Shown here: positions 37,982 through 46,274 of the stretch, piece by piece
How the letters are laid out: the number at the start of each line of letters is the position of its first letter
Numbering within the stretch: the stretch's first letter is position 1
From: Silanimonas sp.
GTDB taxonomy: Bacteria; Pseudomonadota; Gammaproteobacteria; Xanthomonadales; Xanthomonadaceae
Reading direction: 5' to 3'
Length of the DNA: 64,000 nucleotides
NCBI GenBank assembly: GCA_018334015.1
Contig: JAGXTI010000014.1
Span: forward strand, 1-64,000
Translations under genes and position numbers: made by a program
Notes under the pieces: model-generated
Seen by the model: only the letters and a program-made list of their open reading frames with translations
The model's database searches: none
Told to the model about the DNA's origin: nothing

Positions 37982-40141
37982 GTGAAACCCATCCTGCAAT
38001 CCCAGGCCGCCGAATGCGGTCTGGCGTCCTTGGCGATGATCGCCAACCACCACGGCCATCGCACCGACCTGCCGGAGTTTCGACGCCGTTTTTCGGTTTC
38101 CCTCAAGGGCGCTTCGCTCAACCGCCTGATGGGCATCGCCCAGCAGCTCGGTTTCCAGACCCGCGCATTGCGCCTGGACCTGGAACACCTCGGCCGCTTG
38201 CAGACGCCCTGCATCCTGCACTGGAATCTCGACCACTTCGTGGTGCTGGCCAAGGTCGGGCGGCGCTCCGTCACCGTGCTCGACCCGGCCTTTGGTGAGC
38301 GTAAACTCGGCCTCGACGAGGTCTCCCGCCACTTCACCGGCGTCGCGCTGGAACTGACGCCGGGGGCCGAGTTCCAGAAGCAGCCCGCGCCGCCGGCGAT
38401 CCGGCTCTCGCAGCTCACCGGCCCGGTGCGCGGGCTGTGGCGCGCTTTGGCGCAGATCCTGCTGCTGTCGGTGGCCCTGCAGGTGTTCGTGCTGCTGGCC
38501 CCCTTCTACATGCAGTGGGTGGTGGACCAGGTTCTGGTCTCCGCCGACCGCGATCTGTTGACCGTGCTCGGCCTGGGCTTTGGCTTGGCCGTGCTGCTGC
38601 AGGTCGCCATCGGCCTGCTGCGCGGCTGGGCGCTGGTCTTTCTCTCGACCCGGCTGGGTCTGCAATGGCTGGGCAATGTCTTCGCTCACGCGCTGCGCTT
38701 GCCGCTCGAGTTCTTCGAGAAGCGCCATCTCGGCGATGTGGTCTCGCGCATGGGGGCGGTGCAGGCGATCCAGCAGACCCTGACCACCAGTTTCATCGAG
38801 GCCTTGATCGATGGCCTGATGGCGATCGCCACCCTGGCGATGATGCTGCTCTACAGCCCGCGGCTGGCCCTGGTCACCCTGGTGGCGGTCGCGTTGTACC
38901 TCGCTTTGCGGGCGCTGACCTTCCGGCCCCTGCGCGCCACCACCGAGCAGGAGCTGATCGCCGAAGCCAAGCAGCAGACCCATCTGCTGGAATCGCTGCG
39001 CGGCATGCAGAGCGTCAAAGTGGCCGGGCAAGAAGCCTACCGCCAAGGGGCCTACCAGAACCTGATGGTCGATACCGTCAACCAGCAGCTCAAGCTGGCC
39101 AAGCTGGGCCTCGGTTTTTCCACCGCCAACCAGACGATTTTCGGCATCGAGCGGATCGCGGTGATCTGGATCGGCGCCAGCCTCGCCATGCAGAACGTGT
39201 TCTCGGTCGGCATGCTGATCGCCTACCTCGCCTACAAGGACCAGTTCGCCCAGCGGGTGGCCTCCTTGATCGACAAGTGGATCGAGTTCCGCATGCTGCG
39301 CCTGCACGGCGAGCGCCTGGCCGATATCGTGCTGACCCCGCCGGAGCCGGACGCCGGCTCCCTGGTCGAACAGGCCCCGCCTGCCAGCACCCGGATCGAG
39401 GTGCAGGGCTTGTCCTTCCGCTACGCCGAGGGCGAACCCTGGGTGCTGCAGGATTGCAGTTTCACGGTCGAGGAAGGCGAGGCGGTGGCCATCGTCGGGG
39501 CCTCCGGCTGCGGCAAGACCACCCTGGTCAAGCTGCTGCTGGGCCTGTTGCCGCCGACTGCGGGCAGCATCCGCATCGGCGGCCAGGAGATCCACCAGCT
39601 CGGCCTGCGCAATTATCGCGGCATCGTCGGCGCGGTGTTGCAGGACGACCAGCTGTTTGCCGGCTCGGTGGCCGAGAACATCGCTTTTGGCGACCCGGAG
39701 TTGAACTTCGCGCGGGTCGAGGCGGCAGCACGGCTGGCGGCGGTGCACGAGGAGATCGTGGCGATGCCGATGGGCTACCACAGCCTGATCGGCGACATGG
39801 GCACGGTGCTGTCCGGCGGGCAGAAGCAGCGGGTGATCCTGGCCCGCGCTTTGTACCGCCGGCCCAAGCTGCTGTTCCTCGACGAGGCGACCAGCCATCT
39901 CGATGTCGAGCGCGAACGCCTGGTCAACGAGGCCGTGCGCCGGCTCAAGCTGACCAAGCTGATCATCGCCCACCGGCCCGAGACCATTGCTTCGGCCGAC
40001 CGCGTGCTGGTCATGCACGGCGGGCGGATCGTGCAGGCGTTCCGGCCGCAGGCCATGGCGGAGGACGATCCAGCAGCGCAGACGGTGCCGGAGGACGATC
40101 CGGCGGCGCAGACGGTGCCGGAAGCCGCGCAGGGCGGGTAG
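37982..40141 (+). CDS. C39 peptidase-containing ABC exporter
   Basis: A 719-residue transporter that cleaves double-glycine leaders and exports the mature peptide. The N-terminal C39 peptidase has catalytic Cys12 (QSQAAECGLASLAMI), His85 (NLDHFVVL) and Asp101 (VLDPAFG). Six membrane helices follow (about 150-420), then the ATPase with Walker A GASGCGKTT (near 503), signature LSGGQKQR (near 610) and Walker B LLFLDEATS. It starts with GTG at 37982, 32 bp after the small membrane protein gene. It is closest in layout to CvaB/RaxB. The extreme C-terminus carries a duplicated ten-residue unit. Confidence 0.92.
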   Translation: MKPILQSQAAECGLASLAMIANHHGHRTDLPEFRRRFSVSLKGASLNRLMGIAQQLGFQTRALRLDLEHLGRLQTPCILHWNLDHFVVLAKVGRRSVTVLDPAFGERKLGLDEVSRHFTGVALELTPGAEFQKQPAPPAIRLSQLTGPVRGLWRALAQILLLSVALQVFVLLAPFYMQWVVDQVLVSADRDLLTVLGLGFGLAVLLQVAIGLLRGWALVFLSTRLGLQWLGNVFAHALRLPLEFFEKRHLGDVVSRMGAVQAIQQTLTTSFIEALIDGLMAIATLAMMLLYSPRLALVTLVAVALYLALRALTFRPLRATTEQELIAEAKQQTHLLESLRGMQSVKVAGQEAYRQGAYQNLMVDTVNQQLKLAKLGLGFSTANQTIFGIERIAVIWIGASLAMQNVFSVGMLIAYLAYKDQFAQRVASLIDKWIEFRMLRLHGERLADIVLTPPEPDAGSLVEQAPPASTRIEVQGLSFRYAEGEPWVLQDCSFTVEEGEAVAIVGASGCGKTTLVKLLLGLLPPTAGSIRIGGQEIHQLGLRNYRGIVGAVLQDDQLFAGSVAENIAFGDPELNFARVEAAARLAAVHEEIVAMPMGYHSLIGDMGTVLSGGQKQRVILARALYRRPKLLFLDEATSHLDVERERLVNEAVRRLKLTKLIIAHRPETIASADRVLVMHGGRIVQAFRPQAMAEDDPAAQTVPEDDPAAQTVPEAAQGG
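40061..40120 (+). repeat. 30-bp tandem repeat in exporter 3' end
   Basis: Two adjacent 30-bp units (40061-40090 and 40091-40120) differing at two positions, encoding EDDPAAQTVP twice at the C-terminus of the exporter, beyond the ATPase domain. Probably a slippage duplication tolerated in the disordered tail. Confidence 0.85.
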
Positions 40142-40181
40142 GGCGACCGGAGCGCCTCGGAGCCGTCGGCGATGCTGCGGC

Positions 40182-40187
40182 TATACT
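40182..40187 (+). promoter_or_regulatory. Possible -10 element of ffh
   Basis: TATACT 40 bp upstream of the ffh ATG, between the exporter stop and ffh. No clear -35 is seen. It suggests ffh has its own promoter and is not dependent on the peptide cassette. Confidence 0.4.
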
Positions 40188-40227
40188 TCGCGCCCGGCCG
40201 TTTCCGCCCGCTGCCCGCGCCCGCCCC

Positions 40228-41616
40228 ATGTTCGAATCCCTGACCCAGCGCCTCTCCGGCACCCTGCAGCGGCTGCGCGGCCGCGGCCGCCTCTCCGAGG
40301 AGAACATCCGCGAGAGCCTGCGCGAGGTGCGTATCGCCCTGCTCGAGGCCGATGTCGCGCTGCCGGTGGTGCAGGCCCTGATCGAGCGCATCAAGGTGCG
40401 CGCCGTCGGGCAGGAGGTGCTGACCTCGCTGACGCCGGGTCAGGCCCTGATCAAGGTCGTCAAGGATGAAATGACGCTGGTGATGGGCGGGCAGGGTGCC
40501 GAGCTCTCGCTGGCCCAGCAGCCGCCCGCCGTCATCCTGATGGCCGGCCTGCAGGGCGCCGGCAAGACGACGACGGTGGCGAAGCTCGCCAAGCACCTGA
40601 AGGAGCGCCGCAAGAAGAAGGTGATGGTGGTGAGCTGCGACGTCTACCGTCCGGCCGCCATCGCCCAGTTGCAGACGCTGGCCGGCCAGGTCGGCGCGCT
40701 GTTCCATCCGTCCGAGGCCGGGCAGAAGCCGGTCGACATCGCGCGTGCGGCCATCGATGCGGCGAAGCGGAACGTTGCTGATGTCCTGATCGTGGATACG
40801 GCCGGCCGGCTGGCCATCGACGCCGAAATGATGGCCGAGATCAAGGCCCTGCACGGCGCGGTCGATCCGATCGAGACCCTGTTCGTGGTCGACGCGATGA
40901 CCGGCCAGGACGCCGCCAACACCGCCAAGGCCTTCGCCGAGGCGCTGCCGCTGACCGGCATCGTGCTGACCAAGACCGACGGCGATGCCCGCGGCGGCGC
41001 GGCGCTGTCGGTGCGCTACATCACCGGCAAGCCGATCAAGTTCGTCGGTGTCGGCGAGAAGCCCGACGGCCTCGACGCCTTCCATCCCGAACGCGCCGCC
41101 AGCCGCATCCTCGACATGGGCGATGTGCTCTCGCTGGTCGAGGAGGTCGAGCGCAGTGTCGACAAGGACAAGGCGCAGAAGCTCGCCGAGAAGGTCGCCA
41201 AGGGCAAGCGCTTCGACCTCAACGACCTGCGCGACCAGATGCTGCAGATGCAGAACATGGGCGGCCTCTCCGGCCTGATGGACAAGCTGCCCGGCATGGG
41301 CCAGATCCCCGATGCCGTGAAGGCGCAGGTCACCGGCAAGGAAGTGCCGCGGATGATCGCCATCATCAATTCGATGACGCCGAAGGAGCGGCGCAACCCC
41401 GACCTGCTGAACGGCTCGCGCAAGGCGCGTATTGCCCGCGGCTCGGGCACCAGCCCGGCGCAGGTGAACCAGGTCTACAAGCAGTGGCAGCAGATGGAGA
41501 AGATGATGTCCAAGCTCTCGCGCGGCGGCATGAAGGGCATGCTGCGCGGGATGCAGGGCATGATGGGCGGCCGTGGCGGTTTTCCGGGCGCAGGCGGCGG
41601 GGGCTTCCTCCGCTGA
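40228..41616 (+). CDS. ffh: Signal recognition particle protein Ffh
   Basis: The SRP54 GTPase, 462 residues, that targets nascent membrane proteins to the Sec translocon with 4.5S RNA. N domain (1-90); G domain with P-loop GLQGAGKTTT, DTAGRLAID and TKTDGDARGG; Met-rich M domain from about 325 with MLQMQNMGG and RKARIARGSGTS, the RNA-binding helix-turn-helix. A Gly/Met-rich tail follows. Start ATG at 40228. It heads ffh-rpsP-rimM-trmD-rplS. Confidence 0.97.
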   Translation: MFESLTQRLSGTLQRLRGRGRLSEENIRESLREVRIALLEADVALPVVQALIERIKVRAVGQEVLTSLTPGQALIKVVKDEMTLVMGGQGAELSLAQQPPAVILMAGLQGAGKTTTVAKLAKHLKERRKKKVMVVSCDVYRPAAIAQLQTLAGQVGALFHPSEAGQKPVDIARAAIDAAKRNVADVLIVDTAGRLAIDAEMMAEIKALHGAVDPIETLFVVDAMTGQDAANTAKAFAEALPLTGIVLTKTDGDARGGAALSVRYITGKPIKFVGVGEKPDGLDAFHPERAASRILDMGDVLSLVEEVERSVDKDKAQKLAEKVAKGKRFDLNDLRDQMLQMQNMGGLSGLMDKLPGMGQIPDAVKAQVTGKEVPRMIAIINSMTPKERRNPDLLNGSRKARIARGSGTSPAQVNQVYKQWQQMEKMMSKLSRGGMKGMLRGMQGMMGGRGGFPGAGGGGFLR

Positions 41617-41747
41617 AACGGGCTGGCCGTGACGGAGCGGCCCAAGCGCCTCGGGCTTTGCCTTTTCCACCGGTCCGGGCTAGACTTCGCAATTCCCTGC
41701 CCCTGACCGGGCAGGCATGACCCCAAGAACGACAGAGCTCAACACCC

Positions 41748-41999
41748 ATGGTCAAGATTCGCCTGGCCCGTGGCGGCGCCAAGAAGGCCCCCTTCTACCA
41801 CATCGTCGTCACCGACAGCCGCAACGCCCGCGATGGCCGCAACATCGAGCGCGTCGGCTTTTACAATCCGGTCGCCCGTGGCGCCGAGAAGCGCGTCGAA
41901 GTCGACGCCGACCGCGTCAAGCACTGGGTGTCGCACGGCGCGCAGTTGTCCGACAAGGTCGCCTTGCTGGTCAAGGAAGCGGCCAAGATCGCCGCCTGA
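41748..41999 (+). CDS. rpsP: 30S ribosomal protein S16
   Basis: An 83-residue ribosomal protein beginning [20 protein letters not shown], with the conserved GFYNPVA segment. It starts with ATG at 41748. TAGACT about 65 bp upstream may be the -10 of the rpsP-rimM-trmD-rplS operon. rimM begins 42 bp after its stop. Confidence 0.97.
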   Translation: MVKIRLARGGAKKAPFYHIVVTDSRNARDGRNIERVGFYNPVARGAEKRVEVDADRVKHWVSHGAQLSDKVALLVKEAAKIAA

Positions 42000-42041
42000 T
42001 TCCCCAGACCGCCCCACAAGGGCGGCTTACCGGAGCCCTGC

Positions 42042-42548
42042 ATGAACCCCGAGCGCCGCATCCTGTTGGGCAGGGTGGTTGGCGCTTTCGGTGTCAAGGG
42101 TGAGCTCAAGCTCGAATCCTGGACCGAGCCCCGCGACGCGCTGTTCCGCTACCTGCCCTGGACCCTCGTCCACCGCGACGGTGAACACCGCGTGGCCGTG
42201 GCCAAGGGGCGGCTCAGCCCGAACGGCTCGATCACCGCACGGCTGCCACAGATCGAAACCCGCGAGGCCGCCGAGGCCCTGCTCGGGGCCGAGATCTGGG
42301 TGCCACGTTCGCAGCTGCCGCCGCCCAAGCCCGGCGAGCATTACTGGGTCGATCTCGAGGGCCTGGCCGTTCGCACGCCCGAGGGCGTCGATCTCGGCCG
42401 GGTCTCGCACCTGTTCAACAACGGCGCCAACGACGTCATCGTCGTCCGTGGCGATCGCGACCGTTACCTGCCCTATGCACCGCAAGTCGTGCTCGAGGTC
42501 GATCTCGAGGGCGGGCGCATGCTCGTCGATTGGGACCCCGAGTTCTGA
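42042..42548 (+). CDS. rimM: Ribosome maturation factor RimM
   Basis: A 168-residue factor that helps 16S processing and S19 binding during 30S assembly. The N-terminal RimM barrel begins [16 protein letters not shown], followed by the PRC-barrel domain ([25 protein letters not shown]). Standard position between rpsP and trmD; trmD starts 31 bp downstream. Confidence 0.95.
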   Translation: MNPERRILLGRVVGAFGVKGELKLESWTEPRDALFRYLPWTLVHRDGEHRVAVAKGRLSPNGSITARLPQIETREAAEALLGAEIWVPRSQLPPPKPGEHYWVDLEGLAVRTPEGVDLGRVSHLFNNGANDVIVVRGDRDRYLPYAPQVVLEVDLEGGRMLVDWDPEF

Positions 42549-42579
42549 GCAGCCCACCCCGCCCGGAGCCGGCCTGACC

Positions 42580-43332
42580 ATGCGCATCGATGTTCTGAGC
42601 CTGTTCCCGGCCTTCATCACCCAGGCAGCCGGGCTGGGCGTGGTGGGGCGTGCCGCCGAGCGCGGCCTGATCACCGTGAAGGGCTGGAACCCGCGGGATC
42701 ACGCCGCCGGCAACTACCGCCGCGTCGATGAGCGCCCTTTCGGGGGCGGTCCGGGTATGGTCATGCTGCCGGAGCCGCTGGAGGCCTGCCTCGCCGCCGC
42801 CCGCGCCGATGGCGCCCTCGGCCCGCTGATCCACCTTTCTCCGCAGGGACCTCGCTTCACCCAGACCAAGGCCCGCGCCCTGGCCGCCACGCCGGGTTTC
42901 CTGCTGTTGTGTGGCCGCTACGAGGGTGTCGATGAGCGCTTCCTGGATGCGCACGTCGACGAGGAGCTCTCGATCGGCGATTACGTCCTTTCCGGCGGTG
43001 AACTCGGGGCGGCGGTGGTCATCGATGCGGTCGGCCGCCTGCTCGATGGTGCCCTGAACGACGCCGCCTCGGCGGTGCAGGACAGCTTCGAGGACGGCCT
43101 GCTCGATTGCCCGCATTTCACCCGTTCCGATCGGCTCGGAACGGAGGGCGTGCCCGAGGTGCTGCTCTCCGGCGACCACGCGAGGATCGCCCGCTGGCGA
43201 CGGCAGCAGGCGCTCGGCCGGACCTGGCTGCGCCGCCCGGACCTGCTGGCGCGGATGGAGCTGAGCCCTCGGGATCGCGCCCTGCTCGCCGAATTCATCG
43301 CCGGGCAAGCTTCTGCGCCACAACACCCCTAG
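42580..43332 (+). CDS. trmD: tRNA (guanine-N1)-methyltransferase
   Basis: A SPOUT-class methyltransferase of 250 residues that makes m1G37 in tRNAs to prevent frameshifting. N-terminal [12 protein letters not shown], the [13 protein letters not shown] loop, and the trefoil-knot SAM site [10 protein letters not shown] ... [12 protein letters not shown] are all present. The ATG at 42580 is chosen; the same frame is open upstream across rimM as a shadow. Confidence 0.96.
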   Translation: MRIDVLSLFPAFITQAAGLGVVGRAAERGLITVKGWNPRDHAAGNYRRVDERPFGGGPGMVMLPEPLEACLAAARADGALGPLIHLSPQGPRFTQTKARALAATPGFLLLCGRYEGVDERFLDAHVDEELSIGDYVLSGGELGAAVVIDAVGRLLDGALNDAASAVQDSFEDGLLDCPHFTRSDRLGTEGVPEVLLSGDHARIARWRRQQALGRTWLRRPDLLARMELSPRDRALLAEFIAGQASAPQHP

Positions 43333-43353
43333 CGCGGCGGGCGATCCTGGCCT

Positions 43354-43359
43354 TATACT
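43354..43359 (+). promoter_or_regulatory. Possible internal -10 before rplS
   Basis: TATACT in the 93-bp gap between trmD and rplS, 66 bp before the rplS ATG, without a clear -35. May give rplS extra transcription, as ribosomal proteins need more product than trmD. Confidence 0.4.
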
Positions 43360-43425
43360 TGCCGACTCGCCCGGGCGCCTGCCTGCGTGGCGCGGCACCC
43401 AGAAGAACTACACAGGTTTGAAGCC

Positions 43426-43803
43426 ATGAGCCAGCTCAACAAGTCGATCGTCGCCCAGTTCGAGGCCGAACAGATGCAGCGCACGCTGCCCGAATTCGGT
43501 CCCGGCGACACCGTGATCGTCAACGTCAAGGTCAAGGAAGGCAACCGCGAGCGCGTGCAGGCCTTCGAGGGCGTGGTCATCGCGATCAAGAACGGCGGCC
43601 TCAATGCCGCGTTCACCGTCCGCAAGATCTCGCACGGCTTCGGCGTCGAGCGCGTGTTCCAGACCCACAGCCCGATCATCGAATCGGTCGAGGTCAAGCG
43701 CCACGGCAAGGTCCGTGCCGCCAAGCTCTACTACCTGCGCAACCTCGAAGGCAAGGCGGCCCGCATCAAGGAAGATCTGGGAGCCCGCAAGTCGGCCTCC
43801 TGA
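43426..43803 (+). CDS. rplS: 50S ribosomal protein L19
   Basis: A 125-residue ribosomal protein at the subunit interface. [20 protein letters not shown] and [17 protein letters not shown] are hallmark segments. The ATG at 43426 gives the normal N-terminus (MSQLNKSIV); the frame upstream is not coding. Last gene of the conserved operon, followed by a hairpin terminator. Confidence 0.97.
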   Translation: MSQLNKSIVAQFEAEQMQRTLPEFGPGDTVIVNVKVKEGNRERVQAFEGVVIAIKNGGLNAAFTVRKISHGFGVERVFQTHSPIIESVEVKRHGKVRAAKLYYLRNLEGKAARIKEDLGARKSAS

Positions 43804-43830
43804 TCCTCGGGCGGTACGCGCCAGTCCCGG

Positions 43831-43861
43831 ACGGCCGCCCTCGCGCGGCCGTTCGTGTTTT
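43831..43861 (+). terminator. Terminator after rplS
   Basis: 8-bp stem ACGGCCGC / GCGGCCGT (43831-43838, 43845-43852) with a 6-nt loop, followed by a T-rich stretch (TCGTGTTTT). Confidence 0.65.
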
Positions 43862-43892
43862 GGGGTCCTGATTCTCGCCAGCTTTGTCGCCG

Positions 43893-44357
43893 ATGCCTGC
43901 CATGCCGCCGAGGCTCCCAGACCCTTCCGCCGCCCACCAGGGCAGGCCACCGGAGGACAAGACCGCCGAGGGCCGCGCTGTCCGCCTTGATCTCTGGCTC
44001 TGGGCCGCGCGCTTTTTCAAGACCCGTGCGCTGGCCAAGAAGGCGATCGAGCTGGGCCAGGTCCGCATCGATGGCCAGCCGCTGAAACCGAGCCGCCCGG
44101 TGCGTGTCGGTCAGCAGTTGCAGATTGAACGCGCCGGCGAGCGCTACGCGATCGAAGTGCGCGAGCTGGCCGAACAGCGCGGGCCGGCCAGCGCGGCGCA
44201 GCGGCTTTACAGCGAATCCGAAGCCTCGATCGCGGCGCGGCTGGCCGAGCGCGAGAAGCGCCGCTTCGAGGCACAGGGCTACCAGCCGCCGGAAACCCGC
44301 CCGAACAAACGCCAGCGCCGGCTGATCCAGGCCCTGGGCGATCTCGACGCCTCATAG
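43893..44357 (+). CDS. hslR: Hsp15-like S4-domain RNA-binding protein
   Basis: A 154-residue protein related to heat-shock protein 15, which binds 50S subunits carrying stalled peptidyl-tRNA. The S4 domain is RLDLWLWAARFFKTRALAKK through VRVGQQLQIER (about 30-85), followed by a basic tail (REKRRFEAQGYQPPETRPNK). Start uncertain: ATG at 43893 or 43902; the first 25 residues are weakly conserved in type. Convergent with the accessory patch downstream. Confidence 0.82.
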   Translation: MPAMPPRLPDPSAAHQGRPPEDKTAEGRAVRLDLWLWAARFFKTRALAKKAIELGQVRIDGQPLKPSRPVRVGQQLQIERAGERYAIEVRELAEQRGPASAAQRLYSESEASIAARLAEREKRRFEAQGYQPPETRPNKRQRRLIQALGDLDAS

Positions 44358-44430
44358 TCGTAGGGAGGCGCAAGTCAATCCGATCCGGCTCGGGCGCACA
44401 CCGCCAAAGCTTCTGCATCAACGGCGTGCC

Positions 44431-44522
44431 GTTGAGGAACGCGTGCGGATCTGGTGACGGTCTCCACAGAGGGCGGAAAACAACGGGCACCGAGCGGCCG
44501 CCGGGTTCACAGAAAAAGGTCC
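44431..44522. repeat. Direct repeat of accessory patch, copy A
   Basis: About 90 bp repeated at 44853-44942 (for example CACCGAGCGGCCGCCGGGTTCAC in part, and GGCGGAAAACAAC in both). It lies just downstream (minus strand) of the second small membrane-protein gene. With copy B it marks the ends of a roughly 420-bp duplicated cassette. Confidence 0.8.
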
Positions 44523-44710
44523 AACACCTGCGCGAACAGCATTAAAAAGAGCAAGCCCAAGGCGAGGCGTCTCCAGTGATTCCGCTCGCTCTCCATGCTG
44601 GGTTCAGTGCCCTTCAATCTGACACCGCGCCAAACCACAAAACCCAAAGCCAAAAGCAGAAGCACCACCGGGAGCAGGTAGAGGAGGTTGTAGAGCGATT
44701 CAATCTGCAT
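44507..44710 (-). CDS. Small membrane protein, paralog 2
   Basis: A 67-residue protein, MQIESLYNLLYLLPVV..., with two hydrophobic segments (about 7-28 and 48-66) separated by a charged loop with MESERNHWRRLA. It is clearly homologous to the product of 44967-45173, especially in the first ten residues and the SERNxWRRLA loop. GAGG lies 7 nt before the ATG. It follows a truncated copy of the exported protein's 3' end. Candidate immunity or partner protein; function not known. Confidence 0.65.
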   Translation of the reverse strand: MQIESLYNLLYLLPVVLLLLALGFVVWRGVRLKGTEPSMESERNHWRRLALGLLFLMLFAQVLDLFL

Positions 44711-44731
44711 CTGAAAGCCTCGGACTGCGAG

Positions 44732-44852
44732 TTATGGCCAGCCGAGCGGACCGGGGTAGGAAGACCCGCAATCCCGATTCGCTCCTATGAAGGCGTGTGA
44801 CGCAACCAAGTAAAGAAGTGACGCTACAGCGCAACCAACAGCACCTGGCTTC
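44732..44852 (-). pseudogene. Orphan 3' remnant of exported protein gene
   Basis: About 40 codons (TKPGAVGCAVASLLYLV ... RDCGSSYPGPLGWP) homologous to the C-terminus of the protein encoded at 45195-46088, with the same final SSYPGPLGWP. It has no signal peptide or N-terminal domain. The frame is open upstream into repeat copy B (to a GTG at 44929), but that part is unlike the parent. It is followed, as in the parent, by a small membrane-protein gene. Best read as an orphan end module left by tandem duplication. Confidence 0.7.
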
Positions 44853-44942
44853 GTTGAGGAACGGGCGAATCTGGTGACGATCCGCAGGGGGGCGGAAAAC
44901 AACAGGCACCGAGCGGCCGCCGGGTTCACTGAAAAAGCTCCG
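44853..44942. repeat. Direct repeat of accessory patch, copy B
   Basis: Second copy of the repeat at 44431-44522, located between the first small membrane-protein gene and the orphan remnant. Homology between the two units continues beyond it, across the membrane-protein genes and the ends of the exported-protein sequence. Confidence 0.8.
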
Positions 44943-44966
44943 ACAATTGCACCTGCGTAATCAGAT

Positions 44967-45173
44967 TTAGAAAGGAAATAATAAAAGCATCAGATTTAAA
45001 AAGACCATGATAAAAGCTAGGCGTCTCCAGTAATTCCGCTCGCCCTCCATACTGGGTTGATCCAAGTCATTGCCTTTCGAACTGATTCTTCGCCAAGCCA
45101 TAAAAAACAAAACCAATAGCAGAAGCGCCACCGGGAGCAAATCGAGGAGGTTGTAGAGCGATTCAATCTGCAT
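44967..45173 (-). CDS. Small membrane protein, paralog 1
   Basis: A 68-residue two-helix membrane protein, MQIESLYNLLDLLPVALL..., paralogous to the product of 44507-44710. The ATG at 45173 has GAGG 7 nt upstream and matches the paralog's start; the TTG at 45188 is less likely. It begins 21 bp after the stop of the exported-protein gene, so the two are probably cotranscribed. Its membrane topology beside an exported protein with a hydrophobic C-terminus suggests a protective or chaperone partner (inference). Confidence 0.65.
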   Translation of the reverse strand: MQIESLYNLLDLLPVALLLLVLFFMAWRRISSKGNDLDQPSMEGERNYWRRLAFIMVFLNLMLLLFPF

Positions 45174-45194
45174 CTGAAAGCCTCGCAATGCGGG

Positions 45195-46088
45195 TTAGGG
45201 CCAGCCGAGCGGGCCGGGGTATGAAGACCGGCAATCCTGACTCGAATTCAAGTAGTTGTCCGTCGCTAGCAGGTAACCAATTGACGCTGCTGCGCAAATA
45301 AGAAGACCTGGCTTCGTTGCGGTGTATGCTTGGCCGCAGCTATGTGCTAGAGCGACAGCGGTCGTGGCAAGGTAGCCAGTGCCACGAATTGCGTCCTGAC
45401 AACGACCCTGGCGCCACCGCTCCCACTTCATTCGATCGTATTCCAGCAAAAGAGCATCAAACTGCACAAAGGCACTGCTGTTGGTCGGCCTCTCGGTTGA
45501 CCTGAACCACATGAGATCAATCGCACCGCCGCCACCACCACCACCGGAACCAATCTCAGGCTGCGGCCTCACTTCCACGGTATCGAGTACCGGGCACGGC
45601 CTGTTGTTGTTCATGCAAGGCGACCCGTCCCCCCCGCTCTTCATCGCGATTGGACCCCCCAAGCCAAACAAGGACGAGCGCAGGGGGTAACCCCAGAACG
45701 GCACCCGTGGTGGGGATGTGACGGACGCGGGCGGTGCGCCGATGCCGGCCTCGAAGGAAAAATCCGGACTGAAGGAGACCCGCTGAGCCAGAGTGATGAA
45801 CTGCGCCCGTGCCGCTTCGGGCAACTGGTCGCGATGGACGCGGAAGCGTTGGCCATCGATCAGAGTGATGACGATTTCCCCGCTGGCGAAGTCCAGTGCG
45901 ATCTTGGTACCATTCTCAAGAACAATGGCACTCAAGCCGGTGGTGCCACGCAACTCGGCATAAGCCAACTTGGCCGAACCTGTTTCCGGTAGTACGGGCG
46001 GCGCGACGCAGGGATCGTCAATAACCAAATGGGGATTGGGTTGACAAGCCAAGGCCATGGGAATGGCGAAGCCCATGGCGATGCCCAA
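45195..46088 (-). CDS. Exported protein, hydrophobic C-terminus, possibly phase-variable
   Basis: The open frame gives 297 residues from a TTG at 46088, but that start would leave a signal peptide without its basic end. A better start is the ATG at 46135 (AGAGGA 9 nt upstream). It would add MTA-(P)n-AKRLAFRCV and make a classic Sec signal peptide ending in PMALA. The run of 13 G at 46116-46128 puts that ATG out of frame; 11 or 14 would restore it. The mature part has a globular N-half (about 20-120), a Ser/Pro linker with DTVEVRP and seven Gly, and a C-terminal 75 residues rich in Ala, Gly and paired Cys, ending SSYPGPLGWP. Family unknown to me; a secreted toxin is one possibility. Confidence 0.65.
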   Translation of the reverse strand: MGIAMGFAIPMALACQPNPHLVIDDPCVAPPVLPETGSAKLAYAELRGTTGLSAIVLENGTKIALDFASGEIVITLIDGQRFRVHRDQLPEAARAQFITLAQRVSFSPDFSFEAGIGAPPASVTSPPRVPFWGYPLRSSLFGLGGPIAMKSGGDGSPCMNNNRPCPVLDTVEVRPQPEIGSGGGGGGGAIDLMWFRSTERPTNSSAFVQFDALLLEYDRMKWERWRQGRCQDAIRGTGYLATTAVALAHSCGQAYTATKPGLLICAAASIGYLLATDNYLNSSQDCRSSYPGPLGWP

Positions 46089-46115
46089 GACGCAACGAAA
46101 AGCTAAGCGCTTGGC

Positions 46116-46128
46116 GGGGGGGGGGGGG
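46116..46128 (-). repeat. Run of 13 G at signal-peptide coding end
   Basis: On the minus strand this is C13, encoding prolines right after MTA of the upstream ATG frame. Its length decides whether that start is in frame with the exported protein. As given, the frame from 46135 ends at a TAG within 12 codons. Either a slippage-prone on/off switch or a sequencing length error. Confidence 0.8.
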
Positions 46129-46274
46129 CTGTCATTGTGTGCATTCCTCTGAGCAGGCGGTTGGGACTGTGCATCTGATCAGCACAGCGCTGTTTGATTC
46201 AGCGCAAAGTCAGATTCTCCGGTATTGCGTCAAGCTGGCGTGAAGGTTTGTTACCCTCCGGCCACACTCGGGCG

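Noticed and set aside
38437-40227. In-frame extension upstream of ffh, suggesting a fused protein
   Set aside because: It lies over the ABC exporter in another frame; Ffh begins naturally at 40228.
44017-44490. 157-codon minus-strand frame over hslR
   Set aside because: Mostly antisense to the S4-domain gene; only its beginning reads the repeat of the accessory patch, in a frame without a recognisable product.
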